NCBI GenBank assembly: GCA_025935925.1
Contig: JAICUI010000022.1
Coordinates: 1 to 43,097 of the forward strand
DNA from: Chloroflexota bacterium
Lineage (GTDB): Bacteria > Chloroflexota > Limnocylindria > Limnocylindrales > CSP1-4
DNA: 43,097 nucleotides
Direction: 5' to 3'
The notes below the pieces were generated by a model that ran no database searches, was not told where the DNA came from, and saw only the letters and a program-made list of their open reading frames with translations. The position numbers and the translations under genes are program-made. Below, one piece after another: positions 40,986-43,097 of the stretch; position 1 is the first letter of the stretch; the number at the start of each line of letters is the position of its first letter.

Positions 40986-43097
40986 GCCCGGCCTCCCTTC
41001 GCCGACTGCATCGCGGCCCACACCTTCTGCGCCGTGTACGGCATATCGAGGTGGCGGATCCCGAGCGGGCTCAATGCGTCGATCACGGCGTTCGCGACCG
41101 CCGCCGTCGACGCGATACAGCCGGCCTCGCCGACGCCCTTGACGCCGAGCGGGTTCACCGGGCTCGGCGTCACGGTCTCGTCGAGCTCGAACGCCGGGAG
41201 CCACGAGGCCCGCGGCAGCGCGTAGTCCATCATCGAGCCCGAGAGCAGCTGGCCGTCGTCGCTGTAGACCGCCTGCTCCCAGAGCGCCTGGCCCACGCCC
41301 TGCGCGATGCCGCCGTGGAGCTGGCCGTCGACGATGAGCGGGTTGATCTTCTTGCCGACGTCGTCGACCGCGACGTAGCGCACGAGGTCGACCTTGCCGG
41401 TCTCCTCGTCCACCTCGACAACCGCGATGTGCGTCCCGAACGGGAACGTGCAGTTGGGCGTGTCGTGGTACGCGGTCTCGTCGAGGTACGGCTCCATCCC
41501 CTCGGGCGTGTCGAACGCGAGGTCGAGCGCGAACGCGATCTCCTGGAGGGTCTTCTTCTTGTCGGGCGAGCCCTTCACCCGGTACTCCGCACCCTCGACC
41601 TCGATGTCGTCCGGCGACGCCTCGAGCAGGTGGGCCGCGTAGCGCCGGGCCTTCTCGCGGATCTTGGCCGCGGCCTTGAGCGCCGCGCCGGTGCCCACGT
41701 TCGAGGTCCGTGACCCGTACGAGCCGTAGCCGAACGGCGTGCCCTGGGTGTCCGAGTGCTGGACGACGATGTCCTCCATCGGGATGCCCAGCTCGTGGCT
41801 GATGATCTGGGCGAACGTCGTCTCGTGGCCCTGGCCCTGGGGCTGGGTGCCCATCGTGACGACCGTCTTGCCGGTGAGGTGGACGCGGATGTTCGCCGAC
41901 TCCCACATCGCGGCGCCCCAGCCCTCGCCGACGGCGCCGATCCACTTCGACGGGGCGACGCCGCACACCTCGATGTACGTCGAGAGGCCGACGCCCAGCA
42001 GCTTCCCGCGCCGCTTCGCGTCGTCGCGCTTCGCCTGGAGCTCGTCGTAGCCGACGGCCGCGAGCGCCTTGTCCAGCGCCGGCTCGTAGTTCCCGGAGTC
42101 GATGAACAGCTTCTCGCCGTTGACGGCGGTCAGCAGCCCCGACGGGTTGTCGTATGGGAACGCGTCTGGCGGCAGGAAGTTCCTCCGGCGCACCTCGACC
42201 GGGTCCATGCCGAGCTCGTCCGCGAGGAGGTCCATCGCCCGCTCGACGACGTAGGTCGCCTCCGGGCGGCCCGCGCCGCGGTACGCGTCGACGAACGTGG
42301 TGTTCGTGTAGACGCCGGTCACCTCGGCGTAGACGTTCGGGATCTTGTACGGGCCCGCGAGGACGCGCCCGTACAGGGTCGTCGGGATCCCGGGGCCGAT
42401 CGTCGACAGCCGGCCGCCCATGTTGGCGTACGTCTTCGCCCGCAGGCCCTTGACCTCGCCCTCGCGCGTCGCCGCGATCTCGAGGTAGGTGACGTGGTCG
42501 CGGCCGTGGATCGTGCTCTGGTAGTTCTCGCGCCGCGTCTCGACCCACTTCACGGGCCGTCTGCCGACGGCCTTGCTCGCGAACATCACGAGCGCCATGT
42601 CGGCGTAGCAGAAGATCTTCGAGCCGAACGCGCCGCCGACGTCCGGGCTGATGCAGCGCACCTTGTGCTCCGGGATCCCGGTCACGAACGCCGTCAGCAG
42701 CAGCCGCTGGATGTGCGGCGTCTGGCTCGACATCCAGATCGTGTACTCGTCGGTGCCCGGGTTGTACAGGCCGATGTCGCCCCGGACCTCCATCGGGTTG
42801 GGCACGAGCCGGTTGTTGACGAGGCGCTGGTGGAGGACGACCTCGGCGTTCGCAAAGGCGGCGTCGGTCCCGTCCCGGTCGCCCACGTTCCACTCGAACA
42901 CGATGTTGTTCGGCGCGTTGTCGTGGAGCTGCGGCGCGCCCGGCTGCGTCGCCTTCTCCGCGTCGACGACGGCTGGGAGCGGCACGTACTCGACGTTGAT
43001 CAGCTCCAGCGCGTCCTGCGCCTGGGCCGGCGTCTCGGCGACGACCGCCGCGACGCCCTCGCCCGTCCACTTCACGGAATCGGTCGCGAGCGTGCGC
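40982..43097 (-). CDS. Form II CoxL-like molybdopterin subunit (5' end outside window)
   Basis: About 704 residues of a xanthine-dehydrogenase-family large subunit are visible; the N-terminus lies beyond the window. The active-site loop reads AYRGAGR (DNA 42266-42286), the form II signature, not AYxCSFR, so the copper-ligating cysteine is absent. Cofactor motifs VGGAFGSK, QPQGQGHETTFAQI and GVKGVGEAG (with the catalytic glutamate) are intact. Form II enzymes may oxidise substrates other than CO, such as aldehydes or aromatic N-heterocycles, and true CO oxidation is disputed for them. It is coupled to the FAD subunit at 40125-40985. The substrate is unknown. Confidence 0.93.
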   Translation of the reverse strand, partial: RTLATDSVKWTGEGVAAVVAETPAQAQDALELINVEYVPLPAVVDAEKATQPGAPQLHDNAPNNIVFEWNVGDRDGTDAAFANAEVVLHQRLVNNRLVPNPMEVRGDIGLYNPGTDEYTIWMSSQTPHIQRLLLTAFVTGIPEHKVRCISPDVGGAFGSKIFCYADMALVMFASKAVGRRPVKWVETRRENYQSTIHGRDHVTYLEIAATREGEVKGLRAKTYANMGGRLSTIGPGIPTTLYGRVLAGPYKIPNVYAEVTGVYTNTTFVDAYRGAGRPEATYVVERAMDLLADELGMDPVEVRRRNFLPPDAFPYDNPSGLLTAVNGEKLFIDSGNYEPALDKALAAVGYDELQAKRDDAKRRGKLLGVGLSTYIEVCGVAPSKWIGAVGEGWGAAMWESANIRVHLTGKTVVTMGTQPQGQGHETTFAQIISHELGIPMEDIVVQHSDTQGTPFGYGSYGSRTSNVGTGAALKAAAKIREKARRYAAHLLEASPDDIEVEGAEYRVKGSPDKKKTLQEIAFALDLAFDTPEGMEPYLDETAYHDTPNCTFPFGTHIAVVEVDEETGKVDLVRYVAVDDVGKKINPLIVDGQLHGGIAQGVGQALWEQAVYSDDGQLLSGSMMDYALPRASWLPAFELDETVTPSPVNPLGVKGVGEAGCIASTAAVANAVIDALSPLGIRHLDMPYTAQKVWAAMQSAKGGRA

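Overview
This is a very G+C-rich bacterial chromosome segment with dense coding, many 1-4 bp start/stop overlaps and frequent GTG/TTG starts. The gene set is an aerobic CO dehydrogenase locus, MoxR/VWA pairs, tandem GNATs, lipoproteins with Ala/Ser/Pro linkers and a STAND-TPR ATPase. It suggests a soil or freshwater Chloroflexota-type organism (for example a Limnocylindria-like lineage); an actinobacterium is the main alternative. This assignment is inference from gene content, as no rRNA or tRNA gene was seen. No insertion sequence, prophage or CRISPR array was recognised.

Layout. (1) 1-4574, plus strand: the end of a polyamine-type ABC transporter (binding protein cut by the window edge, two permeases), a class III aminotransferase of the GABA/acetylornithine type, and an anchored hypothetical protein. 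(2) 4588-15316, mostly minus strand: a small DUF6582-like protein, an inositol-monophosphatase-family enzyme, an exported metallophosphoesterase, a GNAT, a divergent class II aldolase, a DUF2269-like membrane protein with a 27-bp repeat, then a VWA protein, a ChlI/MoxR-like AAA+ ATPase and a protein with a decayed P-loop. (3) 15355-18364: scattered single genes (RidA, two lipoproteins, a GNAT) separated by hairpin-rich spacers. (4) 18365-24960, plus strand: a regulated operon. A promoter with an abutting palindrome is followed by a roughly 345-nt structured leader with a 28-codon ORF and mutually exclusive hairpins, then an ABC ATPase, a small basic protein, an ABC-2 permease, RsgA, two tandem double-GNAT proteins and a PEBP-like lipoprotein. 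(5) 24965-43097, minus strand: a large cox/molybdenum-hydroxylase region. Reading 5'->3' on the minus strand: a form II CoxL-like subunit (cut by the window edge), a CoxM-like subunit, a MoeA-like molybdopterin-binding protein, a STAND-TPR ATPase, CoxD (MoxR), CoxE (VWA), XdhC/CoxI, a MocA-like nucleotidyltransferase, a methyltransferase, then CoxM, CoxS, form I CoxL, an XdhC-YHS fusion, CoxG and an MBL-fold hydrolase.

How it fits together. The form I CoxL carries AYRCSFR, the active-site loop of true Mo-Cu CO dehydrogenase, with CoxM (FAD) and CoxS (two 2Fe-2S) beside it and maturation factors around it. The cell can therefore probably oxidise CO aerobically. The most novel-looking element is the leader at about 18555-18900. 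It looks like a translation-coupled attenuator controlling an export operon that also carries a ribosome-assembly GTPase and acetyltransferases, which would suit a response to ribosome-targeting stress. Other points of interest are the XdhC-YHS fusion, the decayed P-loop protein beside a second AAA+/VWA pair, and hairpin arrays in several spacers.
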